Source: JAZDJP01 sp043803805 (GTDB lineage Bacteria; Planctomycetota; JAZDJP01). From it: a stretch of DNA of 64,000 nt. Every line of letters begins with the position of its first letter. Positions within the stretch are counted from its first letter, which is position 1. Below the pieces are notes generated by a model. That model saw only the letters and a list, made by a program, of their open reading frames with translations. It did not search any database and was not told the origin of the DNA. This document shows positions 50,449-58,205 of this stretch, in pieces. The stretch lies in contig JAZDJP010000078.1 in the NCBI GenBank assembly GCA_043803805.1, forward strand, positions 1-64,000, given 5' to 3'. The position numbers and the translations under genes were made by a program.

Positions 50449-51476
50449 CACACCGGGGCGCCCGCCAACCGGGAAAGTCCTCGTTCCTCGCAGGACGCCC
50501 GGATGGATCGGCATATGTGCGTGGCCACCCGCATCACCGCCACCCCCTCCTCCGGTCCCACCACGGGCGGGGCGCCGGTTCGCAGACAATCCACAAAGGA
50601 CCGGATCTCGGCCGCAAGCGGCTCAACGGAAACCATCGGGATATCTTCAACCGAGACAAACTGGCGCATGAAATACTCATGGGGATCCACGTGGGCGGGG
50701 GGCTCCGCGATATTCCCCCCGGACGGAAGTGCGCCCGGATTCCGGGAAATGCAACTGGCGTGCCCCCCGGCCAGATCCACGGTGATGTAACGATCACGCT
50801 GAAATATCCGGAATTCCCTCACCTTCTTTCGGGCAACACGGCTGACGGTAAGATTGGCAACGCACCCATTTTCGAAGTTGATGCGGGCATTGGCCATGTC
50901 CTCGGAGGAAGTGAGCAACGCCACCCCGACGGCCTCAACGCGCGAGACGCTTGATCGCGAGAAATGCAGAACCAGATCCAAATCGTGAACCATGAGATCC
51001 AGCACCACACCGATGTCGGTGGAACGAAAAGAGAAGGGGCTCACCCGTCGTGTCTCAATGTAGCGCGGAGCGTCCACCAGGGACTCGATGGCGCTCACCG
51101 CCGGGTTGAAGCGTTCGACATGCCCGATCTGAAGGAGCATCCTGCGTTCCCCGGCAACGGCCGCCAGCTGCTCCGCCTCCTCCAGGGTGGAGGTCATGGG
51201 TTTTTCAAGAAGCACCGCCACTCCGCGCTCCAGAAAGTGCCGGGTGAGGGGGTAATGTCCGATCGTTGGAACGGCGATGCTGACCGCCTGGACATCCGGG
51301 ATATTCCGAAAATCGGAACAGGCGACGGCGCCGAACTCGGCGGCCGTCTTGGTGGCACGACGCTCGTCCAGATCCACGACGGCCGCCAGACGAACCCCGG
51401 GCATGGAGGCATACACCCGGGCATGCTCCCTTCCGTGCTTACCCGCCCCGATGACTCCGACACGAATCTCGGTCAC
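50448..51476 (-). CDS. Gfo/Idh/MocA oxidoreductase in the lipid A cluster (GnnA-like)
   Basis: A protein of 342 residues. The Rossmann domain has RVGVIGAGKHGREHARVYA, the second domain carries the catalytic-type EKPMTSTLEEAEQL (Lys in EKP), and the rest matches the family (GHVERFNPAVSAI, DLMVHDLDLVLHF). It lies between lpxA and lpxB, where Acidithiobacillus has gnnA/gnnB, whose products make 3-amino-UDP-GlcNAc for amide-linked lipid A. A GnnB aminotransferase is not here, so the role may be different. GTG 51476 with GGGGAGGGG upstream is the better start than the ATG at 51515. It ends at the lpxB start (TGATG). Confidence 0.85.
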   Translation of the reverse strand: MTEIRVGVIGAGKHGREHARVYASMPGVRLAAVVDLDERRATKTAAEFGAVACSDFRNIPDVQAVSIAVPTIGHYPLTRHFLERGVAVLLEKPMTSTLEEAEQLAAVAGERRMLLQIGHVERFNPAVSAIESLVDAPRYIETRRVSPFSFRSTDIGVVLDLMVHDLDLVLHFSRSSVSRVEAVGVALLTSSEDMANARINFENGCVANLTVSRVARKKVREFRIFQRDRYITVDLAGGHASCISRNPGALPSGGNIAEPPAHVDPHEYFMRQFVSVEDIPMVSVEPLAAEIRSFVDCLRTGAPPVVGPEEGVAVMRVATHICRSIRASCEERGLSRLAGAPV

Positions 51477-51511
51477 GAATCGCCCCTCCCCGCGGACGCC
51501 GGAGAAACACC

Positions 51512-51614
51512 GCAAATCGGCGGAGCCGAAACCAAACAGGGCCGATTTGCCTTGTTAAAGATTCTTCCGGCGAAAATCTTGTGCTTTTGCACGAGATTTG
51601 AGACGGAAGAATCT
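51512..51614. repeat. 58-bp dispersed element, copy 2, with long hairpin at the lpxA stop
   Basis: 51512-51569 matches 6991-7048 at 57 of 58 bases. Its end AGATTCTTCCG (51559-51569) pairs perfectly with CGGAAGAATCT (51604-51614). Inside, AAATCTTGTGC pairs with GCACGAGATTT around a TTTT loop, giving a hairpin of over 20 bp. The right end overlaps the lpxA stop TAG (51613-51615). Copy 1 lacks the second arm. It could serve as a terminator or attenuator between lpxA and the oxidoreductase. Confidence 0.85.
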
Positions 51615-52437
51615 ACTCCTCCCCCCGAGTTCCGGGAAGATCCTGACGCAATGCCTCCCGTGCCCTCCCCATCTTTCCGGAAGCCGTCTTCTGAAGGAAT
51701 CCGATGAGATAGGCCACATCCTCGGTCAGAGACCCGTTTTCCCGAATCCGCTGAAACGCCTTCTCCTGAACGGGTTCCTGCCGGAAGATGATCCGATGAG
51801 CATCCTTGATGGCGTTAATCCGGGCGTCATCAAAATGGGCCCTCTTCAATCCCACCAGGTTGAGGCCGCGAACCCGCGCCGGATTCCCCTCCACGATCAT
51901 GAACGGCGGCACGTCTCGCGAAATGCGGGAGAATCCGCCCACGAACGCATGACGTCCGATTGCAACAAAATGATGAATCGCCACCATGCCCCCCACCCGC
52001 GCGAAGGATTCGATTTTCACGTGTCCCGCAAGAACGGTATTGTTGGCCAGAACGATGTCGTCATCGAGAAGGCAATCGTGAGCCACATGACAATAGGCCA
52101 TGACGAGATTCCGGTGCCCCATCCGTGTTTCGCCTCCGCCCAGGGCGGTTCCACGATGGATGGTGACGAATTCGCGTATGTCATTGTCATCCCCGATGCG
52201 CACATAGGAGGTCTCCCCCCGGAATTTCATATCCTGGGGAATGGTCCCGATGACCGCCGACGGAGCGATATCGTTGTTATGGCCAATGGACGTAAAACCG
52301 GTAATGGTGACGTGATTGGCGATACGGGTTCCGGAACCGATTTCGACGTGCTCGTCAATGACGGAATAGGGTCCGATGACCACGTCATCGGCGATATGGG
52401 CTTTCGGATGAACGACGGCGGTGGGATGGGATCTCAT
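51613..52437 (-). CDS. lpxA: UDP-GlcNAc acyltransferase LpxA, cluster copy
   Basis: A left-handed beta-helix protein of 274 residues that adds the 3-O (or 3-N) acyl chain in the first step of lipid A synthesis. Hexapeptide repeats run through residues 1-190. The catalytic His is in AYCHVAHDC (about 118), and IHRGTALGGGETRMG and GGFSRISRDVPPFMIVEGNPA are present. The helical C-terminus is unlike the second LpxA (59856). It begins the lpxA-oxidoreductase-lpxB cluster, with a 58-bp repeat and hairpin after its stop. Confidence 0.93.
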   Translation of the reverse strand: MRSHPTAVVHPKAHIADDVVIGPYSVIDEHVEIGSGTRIANHVTITGFTSIGHNNDIAPSAVIGTIPQDMKFRGETSYVRIGDDNDIREFVTIHRGTALGGGETRMGHRNLVMAYCHVAHDCLLDDDIVLANNTVLAGHVKIESFARVGGMVAIHHFVAIGRHAFVGGFSRISRDVPPFMIVEGNPARVRGLNLVGLKRAHFDDARINAIKDAHRIIFRQEPVQEKAFQRIRENGSLTEDVAYLIGFLQKTASGKMGRAREALRQDLPGTRGEE

Positions 52438-52543
52438 GCGCTGACGAAATAATGGAACCGTTTAGACCCCTCTCATTCTAGATGATACCGGTAGCTCCGC
52501 AAGCGAAAAGGACAACGTCCGCCACCCCCGGCAGGAGTTTGAG

Positions 52544-52572
52544 TTGCGGATTTTGAATTCCTGCGATACAAT
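52544..52572 (+). promoter_or_regulatory. Promoter of the diguanylate cyclase gene
   Basis: TTGCGG (52544-52549), 17-base spacer, TACAAT (52567-52572). The ATG is 12 bases further and has no Shine-Dalgarno sequence, so the transcript is predicted to be almost leaderless. Confidence 0.55.
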
Positions 52573-52584
52573 TTCAGCCAACCC

Positions 52585-53814
52585 ATGATGCTGGTCCGCT
52601 CCCTCCGCCTGGCGTTTCTCCTTTTTCCACTCGTCTGCCTGTCCCTGGCGCTCCTCACGGCCATGGGGGAAACCATTCTGCCCATGGATCAGTACGCCCT
52701 TCTCGTGTTCGCGATCGCACTCGCCGTCGCGGTAATCTGCGGCGGCGGTCTCCTCGCCCTCGACCGTCTCACACGCCTCGATCGCCGTCTCCGGGAAATG
52801 GAGGATCATCAGCGATTTCTCGAAAGCAACACCAAGAGCCTCCGCTATCAGGTGGAACTCCTTTCCGCCATGCGGGAGGTCAGCCGCGTGGTGAGCGACG
52901 ATGTCCAGTTCGACAAGATTCTCGACAAGGTGATGCGCATCGTCGAGGAATTGCTGGGGACGGAGGAGATCGTGATCTTCGCCGTGGACGAGAGCTCGGA
53001 AGGCCTTGTCCCTCGCGCCCTCCGACGGGACAGGCAGTCCGTCTTCGAGGAAGAGGCTCTCGCCGCCCTCCCCCCGGACCCCCAGGTCCAGGCCGCGATG
53101 ACGTACCGCCAGCTCTTTATGGAATCGGAGGGGGGATCCACGGGGGCCGGATCCTTCAAATTGGTCCTTCCCCTCATCGCCGATCAGGAGATCTTCGGTG
53201 TCATGAAGATCCGCACGGGAGTCGTGACACCGAACGTCAGCACCGAACTTCTCGAATATGCCGTGAAGGACATCGCCAAGCACATCACCCTGGCCCTCAA
53301 GACACCCGCCCTCCACTCACGTGCGGTCCTCGACAGTCTGACCGGACTCTACACGAAACGCCACTTTGCCCAGCAGCTGTCCGGATTCTACCAACGCTGC
53401 CAGAATGGAGAAACAACCTTTTCTCTCGTGCTTCTCGACATCGATCATTTCAAATTGATCAACGACCGGCATGGACACTTGAGCGGCGACCGCGTTCTGG
53501 CGGATATTTCGGAAAACCTCAAGGCCTGCATCCGGGATGGCGACAGCGCCTACCGATACGGGGGCGAGGAGCTGGCGATTCTCCTCCCTGGATCCTCCAT
53601 TCCCATCGCCACCCAGATCGCGGAGCGTATCCGGAAACGCGTCGCATCGAAGGCCTTCCGCACCGCGGACGGCCGCGAAATCACCGTCACGGTAAGTCTG
53701 GGCGTGGCGGAACTCACGAAGGCGATGCCGAACCCGGACGCCCTCGTGGCCGCGGCGGATGCCGCCCTCTACAAAGCCAAGGAAAACGGCCGGAATCTGG
53801 TCTGCACCGGTTAA
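52585..53814 (+). CDS. Membrane GAF-GGDEF diguanylate cyclase
   Basis: A protein of 409 residues that should make cyclic di-GMP. Two membrane helices (about 10-28 and 38-58) are followed by a coiled coil, a GAF-type sensor domain (about 90-240) and a GGDEF domain (about 245-405). The active site is GGEEL (326-330), and an RxxD inhibition site (RDGD, 317-320) lies the standard five residues before it, so product feedback is expected. LDSLTGLYTKRHF and LLDIDHFKLINDRHGH are intact. It is divergent from lpxA and convergent with accC, 4 bases beyond its stop. A link to the Tad pilus is possible but not shown. Confidence 0.94.
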   Translation: MMLVRSLRLAFLLFPLVCLSLALLTAMGETILPMDQYALLVFAIALAVAVICGGGLLALDRLTRLDRRLREMEDHQRFLESNTKSLRYQVELLSAMREVSRVVSDDVQFDKILDKVMRIVEELLGTEEIVIFAVDESSEGLVPRALRRDRQSVFEEEALAALPPDPQVQAAMTYRQLFMESEGGSTGAGSFKLVLPLIADQEIFGVMKIRTGVVTPNVSTELLEYAVKDIAKHITLALKTPALHSRAVLDSLTGLYTKRHFAQQLSGFYQRCQNGETTFSLVLLDIDHFKLINDRHGHLSGDRVLADISENLKACIRDGDSAYRYGGEELAILLPGSSIPIATQIAERIRKRVASKAFRTADGREITVTVSLGVAELTKAMPNPDALVAAADAALYKAKENGRNLVCTG

Positions 53815-53818
53815 CCGG

Positions 53819-55168
53819 TCAGGCGAGCCCTTCCAACAACGCCTCAACGTAATGCGTGTCCACATCGCCGCCGGCAAAACGGTTGTCCCCCATCAGCCGC
53901 TGGTGCAGGGGAATGGTGGTCTTGATGCCCTCGATTAAGAATTCCTGAAGGGCTGTCTTCATCGTCGAGAGCGCCTCCGAGCGCGTCGGGCGGTGAACGA
54001 TGAGCTTTGCCACCAGGGAATCGTAATTCGGCGGCACCAGATACCCCGCGTGGGCATGAGTGTCCACCCGGACCCCGAACCCGCCGGGGGGGATGAACCG
54101 CGTGATCCGCCCCGGGCACGGTTTGAAGCCTTTTTCCGGGTCCTCCGCGTTGATGCGGCATTCGACCGCGGATCCGCGCAGGATGATATCCTGCTGCCGG
54201 GATGTCAGCTTCTCTCCCGCGGCAACGCGGATCTGCTCCTTGACGATGTCGATACCGGTGACCATCTCGGTGACCGGATGTTCGACCTGTATCCGTGTAT
54301 TCATCTCGATGAAGTAGAATCGCCCGCCCCGGTCCATCAGAAACTCGATTGTGCCGACGCTCGAATACCCGGCGCTCCGGGCCAGATGAACCGCCGCCTC
54401 CCCCATCTCGCGCCGCAGGGCGCGCGTCATGACGGGCGATGGACTCTCCTCCACCAGTTTCTGATGACGCCGCTGAAGGGTACAGTCGCGTTCCCCCAGA
54501 TGCACGACATTCCCATGGGTGTCGGCGAGAATCTGGAATTCGATGTGACGGGGCTGCTCGATGTATTTCTCGATGTACACCGATGCGTCCTTGAACGCCA
54601 CTTCCGCCTCGGCTTTGGCGGACATCAGCCCATTCACCAGGCTCACGTCGTTGTGGGCCACCCGCATCCCCCGTCCTCCCCCTCCGGCGGCCGCCTTGAC
54701 CACCACGGGATAACCGACCTCGTGGGCGATCTTCAGGGCTTCCTCGTCATTTTCGACAAGGGATTTGCTGCCGGGGATGATGGGAACCTTCTCCTTCTGG
54801 GCGAAATCACGGGCGCGGGCCTTGTTCCCCAACATGAGCATCGCCTCGGGGGTGGGCCCGATGAACTGGATGCGGCAGGAACGACACACCTCGGCGAAGT
54901 GGCTGTTCTCGGCGAGAAAACCGTAACCGGGATGGATGGCATCCACATCCATCACTTCCGCGGCGCTGATGATGCGGGGGATGTTGAGATAGCTCTCGGC
55001 CGGAGACGCCGCCCCGATACAGATTTTCGCGTCCGCCATCCGCAGGTAACTGGCATCCCTGTCGGCTTGGGAGAAGACGGCGACCGTCTCGATGCCCAGC
55101 TCCTTGCAGGCGCGCATAATCCGGAGGGCGATTTCCCCCCGGTTGGCAATAAGGACTCTTGAAAACAT
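53819..55168 (-). CDS. accC: Biotin carboxylase subunit of acetyl-CoA carboxylase
   Basis: A protein of 449 residues, the usual AccC size, which carboxylates biotin on AccB using ATP and bicarbonate for fatty acid synthesis. It has FSRVLIANRGEIALRIMRAC, HPGYGFLAEN, the ATP-grasp glycine loop KAAAGGGGRGMRVA, ERDCTLQRRHQKLVEESPSP and FIEMNTRIQVEHPVTEMVTG. No accB lies beside it, which is unusual. The ATG at 55168 fits the conserved N-terminus; the open frame upstream is not conserved. GGGGAGG lies 15 bases upstream, rather far. Confidence 0.95.
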   Translation of the reverse strand: MFSRVLIANRGEIALRIMRACKELGIETVAVFSQADRDASYLRMADAKICIGAASPAESYLNIPRIISAAEVMDVDAIHPGYGFLAENSHFAEVCRSCRIQFIGPTPEAMLMLGNKARARDFAQKEKVPIIPGSKSLVENDEEALKIAHEVGYPVVVKAAAGGGGRGMRVAHNDVSLVNGLMSAKAEAEVAFKDASVYIEKYIEQPRHIEFQILADTHGNVVHLGERDCTLQRRHQKLVEESPSPVMTRALRREMGEAAVHLARSAGYSSVGTIEFLMDRGGRFYFIEMNTRIQVEHPVTEMVTGIDIVKEQIRVAAGEKLTSRQQDIILRGSAVECRINAEDPEKGFKPCPGRITRFIPPGGFGVRVDTHAHAGYLVPPNYDSLVAKLIVHRPTRSEALSTMKTALQEFLIEGIKTTIPLHQRLMGDNRFAGGDVDTHYVEALLEGLA

Positions 55169-55199
55169 GGCTGGACCGGAACCTCCCCTTCGGTTGGCG

Positions 55200-56054
55200 T
55201 TAAAGACCCTGCACAATGAGCCCGAGGCGCCTGGCGTATTCCACGTAGATACCGGCGGCGGCACGGGCGTCCGACACGCCCTTCCCCTCATGAACGGCGG
55301 CCGCCATATGCGGTTCGATGGAAATCCAGCCGTCAAATTCCCGCGCTTTCAAATCCGCAAGGACACGGCGCTGGACCTCATCCTCGTCCGGATAGCATGT
55401 GATCCACTTGCCCTCCGGATCCGGCTTGCAGGCCTTGATATGCACGTGGACAACCCGGTCCCGGCAGGCCTTATAGAACGCCCACGTGGCCTCGCGGCTG
55501 CCATCGTGCAACGTGGTGTTGCCGGTATCAAAGATGAGTTTCAGCGCCGGGCTGTTGACGGCATCCAGAATTTCGAACGTCTCCCGGGAGCCAAGTCCTC
55601 CATAACCACTGCAATTCTCATGGCCGAGAATAACCCCCTCCCCTTCGGCAATGCGGGCAAGCTCCCGGATCCGCCGGATCACCTCGTCCCGCCACCGGTC
55701 CCGGGGCCAGGGATTGTCCTTCACATTGGGATAGGACATGATGCGGATGAGCCGTGTTCCACATTGGCGCATCCGCGGGATGGCCCGGCGCAATTCGGTC
55801 ACGTCCGCGGAAAAATCCATGGCAATGGTCTTCGCCCAGTTGGCAATCCCGCTTCCGAACCCCGCCACGCGGATGCCCGCTGTCTGGAGCGCCCCCCATG
55901 TCCGGGCCCAGTCGTCGTCACTGATGGACGTCACCGTGTCACCGGCAACCCCCCGGAGCTCGATGCCATCCCAGCCGGCCTCTTGGGTGGCGCGAATCTG
56001 TTCTTCGATGGTCGGACCGGCCTCGTCGGCAAATCCCGTGAAACGAAATGCCAT
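55200..56054 (-). CDS. TIM-barrel sugar phosphate isomerase/epimerase family protein
   Basis: A protein of 284 residues of the xylose-isomerase-like TIM barrel (AP-endonuclease 2 superfamily). It has FTGFADEAGPTIEEQIRATQE, GWDGIELRG, the metal-binding GVILGHENCSGY (Glu), LIFDTGNTTLHDGS (Asp), VVHVHIKACKPD (His) and DGWISIEPH (Glu). Such enzymes act on sugars or inositols; the substrate is not clear. AAAGGGAGGGAG precedes the ATG at 56054. It is divergent from the L,D-transpeptidase and 31 bases from accC. Confidence 0.85.
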   Translation of the reverse strand: MAFRFTGFADEAGPTIEEQIRATQEAGWDGIELRGVAGDTVTSISDDDWARTWGALQTAGIRVAGFGSGIANWAKTIAMDFSADVTELRRAIPRMRQCGTRLIRIMSYPNVKDNPWPRDRWRDEVIRRIRELARIAEGEGVILGHENCSGYGGLGSRETFEILDAVNSPALKLIFDTGNTTLHDGSREATWAFYKACRDRVVHVHIKACKPDPEGKWITCYPDEDEVQRRVLADLKAREFDGWISIEPHMAAAVHEGKGVSDARAAAGIYVEYARRLGLIVQGL

Positions 56055-56183
56055 GTACTCCCTCCCTTTGAAAAAGCGAGCGTCATGATAACAGGCGGGG
56101 GCCCTATTTCCATATTTCCTTTGAAAGACAAGAGATATCAATTAGACTCTTCCTCAAACAACTTTTTCGCCGAGGAGCCAAAA

Positions 56184-57185
56184 ATGAGAGCGCTTGGAGT
56201 TGTCATCGTTCTTGTCCTCATCGCCGCCGGTATTGTCTTCGGCGTCCGGGCCTGCCGTTCGAACGAACCCGAGATTCCTGTTCCGATAACCGAGAATCCT
56301 CCGACGCCTCCGGTGTCGTCGGTGACCAACCCGGCCGCGATGCCCGCGACACCCGCCCCGGAACCCTTGCTCACACCCCAGGAGTATTACGCCAACGCCC
56401 AGAAGGCCGCGACCTCCGCTGCGAAAAAGAAGAATTTGAGAAAACTGCTCGACGTGGATGCCACCTCGGAACTCGCAAAGAAGGCGGCGTCGGAATTGGC
56501 CGCCCTCTGCCGTTCGGAAAACAATGCGCGGGGAGCCCTCACGGCCGAACTGAAAGTCGCACCCGCGACGTCCGAGCAACGCGACATGCTGCTCAAAAAA
56601 CTCGACGCGCTCAACGATGAGTTTTTCTCCCCCAAGCCCGCGCCCGGCACCACCATCCATATTGTCCAGCCGGGCGATGTCCTTTTCAAAATCGCCAAGA
56701 AATACAACACGACCCCCGAATTCATCCAACGGCTCAACGGCATGAAGGGGACCACGATCCAGCCCAATCAACGGCTGAAAGTGATCAACTGTCCCGTGGA
56801 AATCGCCGTGAGCACGTCACGGTTCACCCTCGACATTCTCATCAATGGAGACATTCTGAAGACCTTCAATATCGGCGTCGGGGCCGCGGACAAGACCCCG
56901 GAAGGGACGTTTGTCATCACGAGCCGCCTGCCCAACCCCTCCTGGTACAAACCCATGCCGGACGGAAGAAAGAAGGAGGTCCCGCCCGGAGACCCGGAAA
57001 ACATCCTCGGGACGCGCTGGCTGGGATTCAACGAGCCCTACCGCGACTATGGCATCCATGGAAGCGTGAACGGCGAGGGGATCGGCAAGGATGCGTCCAA
57101 TGGCTGTGTCCGGATGTGGAACAAGGACGTCGAGGACGTCTACAGCCTCATTCCCATGGGAACGAAGGTTACCATCACGAAGTAG
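56184..57185 (+). CDS. LysM L,D-transpeptidase (YkuD domain)
   Basis: A protein of 333 residues: an N-terminal membrane anchor (ALGVVIVLVLIAAGIVFGV), a Pro-rich linker, a helical region (about 75-160), a LysM peptidoglycan-binding motif (about 165-215, IVQPGDVLFKIAKKYNTTPE) and a YkuD catalytic domain (about 220-333). The active-site His292 is in YGIHGSVN and the nucleophile Cys308 in DASNGCVRMWN. It can form 3-3 peptidoglycan cross-links or attach proteins to the wall. GAGGAG lies before the ATG at 56184; the frame is open further upstream through the divergent gene. A strong terminator follows. Confidence 0.93.
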   Translation: MRALGVVIVLVLIAAGIVFGVRACRSNEPEIPVPITENPPTPPVSSVTNPAAMPATPAPEPLLTPQEYYANAQKAATSAAKKKNLRKLLDVDATSELAKKAASELAALCRSENNARGALTAELKVAPATSEQRDMLLKKLDALNDEFFSPKPAPGTTIHIVQPGDVLFKIAKKYNTTPEFIQRLNGMKGTTIQPNQRLKVINCPVEIAVSTSRFTLDILINGDILKTFNIGVGAADKTPEGTFVITSRLPNPSWYKPMPDGRKKEVPPGDPENILGTRWLGFNEPYRDYGIHGSVNGEGIGKDASNGCVRMWNKDVEDVYSLIPMGTKVTITK

Positions 57186-57206
57186 GTGATTTCCGGGATC
57201 GTCTTT

Positions 57207-57240
57207 ACCCGCGGCGACGCCTTGTCGCCGCGGGTTTTCT
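57207..57240. terminator. Rho-independent terminator, shared by converging genes
   Basis: A perfect 12-bp stem (ACCCGCGGCGAC / GTCGCCGCGGGT, 57207-57218 and 57224-57235) with a 5-base loop and TTTCTTTTAT after it. It lies between the converging L,D-transpeptidase and dehydrogenase genes. It is the only textbook terminator noticed in the window. Confidence 0.9.
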
Positions 57241-57245
57241 TTTAT

Positions 57246-58205
57246 TCAACCGTTGACCACGTTGATCGGATGGCCTGCCAGAAAAGCGGCGATATTGGCC
57301 GCGGTCTGCCGCATGAGTTCCTGGCGGGCCTCAAGGGTCGCCCAGGCCATGTGCGGGGTGATGATGCAGTTCGGCGCGGTCAGGAGCGGATTTCCCGAGC
57401 GGATGGGTTCGACGGAAACCACGTCCACGGCCGCGCCGGCGATTCTGCCGGCGCCCAGTGCCGCGGCCAGCGCAGGTTCATCAATCAATCCACCGCGTGA
57501 CGTGTTGATCAGGAACGCCCCGCGTTTCATCCGGCCGAGAAGCGCTTCTCCCACCATCCGCCGGCTCTCCTCGGTTTCCGGGCAATGCAGACTCACCACG
57601 TCCGAGCGCCCAAACACTTCCTCCAGACCGGCCCAGGAAAACGGCTGATACGCCGGGGGATCCGACCGGCGGACGTCGTGCGCGAGAACATCCATCCCGA
57701 ACGCGTGGGCAATCGTCCCCACTTGGCGTCCGATCCGCCCGAACCCGACGATTCCCATGGTCAGCCCGTTCAACCCGACCAGCGGATACTTCCAGAAACT
57801 GAAATCGGGGCACCGGGACCACTCCCCGCCGTGAACCGCGGCATCATGCGCTCCGACGCGATGACACAACTCCAGAAGCAACGCGAAAACGAACTGGGAG
57901 ACCGCGCGGGTGCCGTATTCCGGGACATTGGAAACCGGGATTCCACGCCGCCGGGCAGCATCGATATCAACCACGTTATAGCCCGTGGCCAGTACCGAAA
58001 TAAATTTAGCCCGCGGGAACCACCTCAGAATCTCCTCCGAAAAAGGAGTTTTATTGGTGAGGAAAATATCCGCCTCACGCCCCCGCTCCCGGAGATCGGA
58101 CTGTCCCGTCCGGTCGTATACGGTCAGATTTCCCAGCGCGGCCACGGGATCCCAGGGATTGTCCCCGGGGTTCAGCGCGTAACCGTCCAATACCACGATA
58201 TTCAC
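57246..58205 (-). CDS. D-2-hydroxyacid dehydrogenase
   Basis: A protein of 319 residues of the NAD-dependent D-isomer hydroxyacid dehydrogenase family (glycerate/hydroxypyruvate type). The Rossmann motif VGFGRIGRQVGTIAHAFG lies near 150. The catalytic set is Arg in INTSRGGLID, Glu in DVVSVEP and His in TPHMAWAT. GNVVDID-type residues in ATGYNVVDIDAARRRGI are typical. It reduces or oxidises a 2-hydroxyacid; substrate not determined. It starts inside the stop of the gene upstream on the same strand (58202-58205, ATGA), the isomerase-like gene, so the two may work on related sugar acids. Confidence 0.9.
   Translation of the reverse strand: MNIVVLDGYALNPGDNPWDPVAALGNLTVYDRTGQSDLRERGREADIFLTNKTPFSEEILRWFPRAKFISVLATGYNVVDIDAARRRGIPVSNVPEYGTRAVSQFVFALLLELCHRVGAHDAAVHGGEWSRCPDFSFWKYPLVGLNGLTMGIVGFGRIGRQVGTIAHAFGMDVLAHDVRRSDPPAYQPFSWAGLEEVFGRSDVVSLHCPETEESRRMVGEALLGRMKRGAFLINTSRGGLIDEPALAAALGAGRIAGAAVDVVSVEPIRSGNPLLTAPNCIITPHMAWATLEARQELMRQTAANIAAFLAGHPINVVNG

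Noticed and set aside
55092..56183. N-terminal extension of the L,D-transpeptidase by 364 codons
   Set aside because: It reads antisense through the sugar isomerase gene; the ATG at 56184 has a Shine-Dalgarno and directly precedes a membrane anchor.
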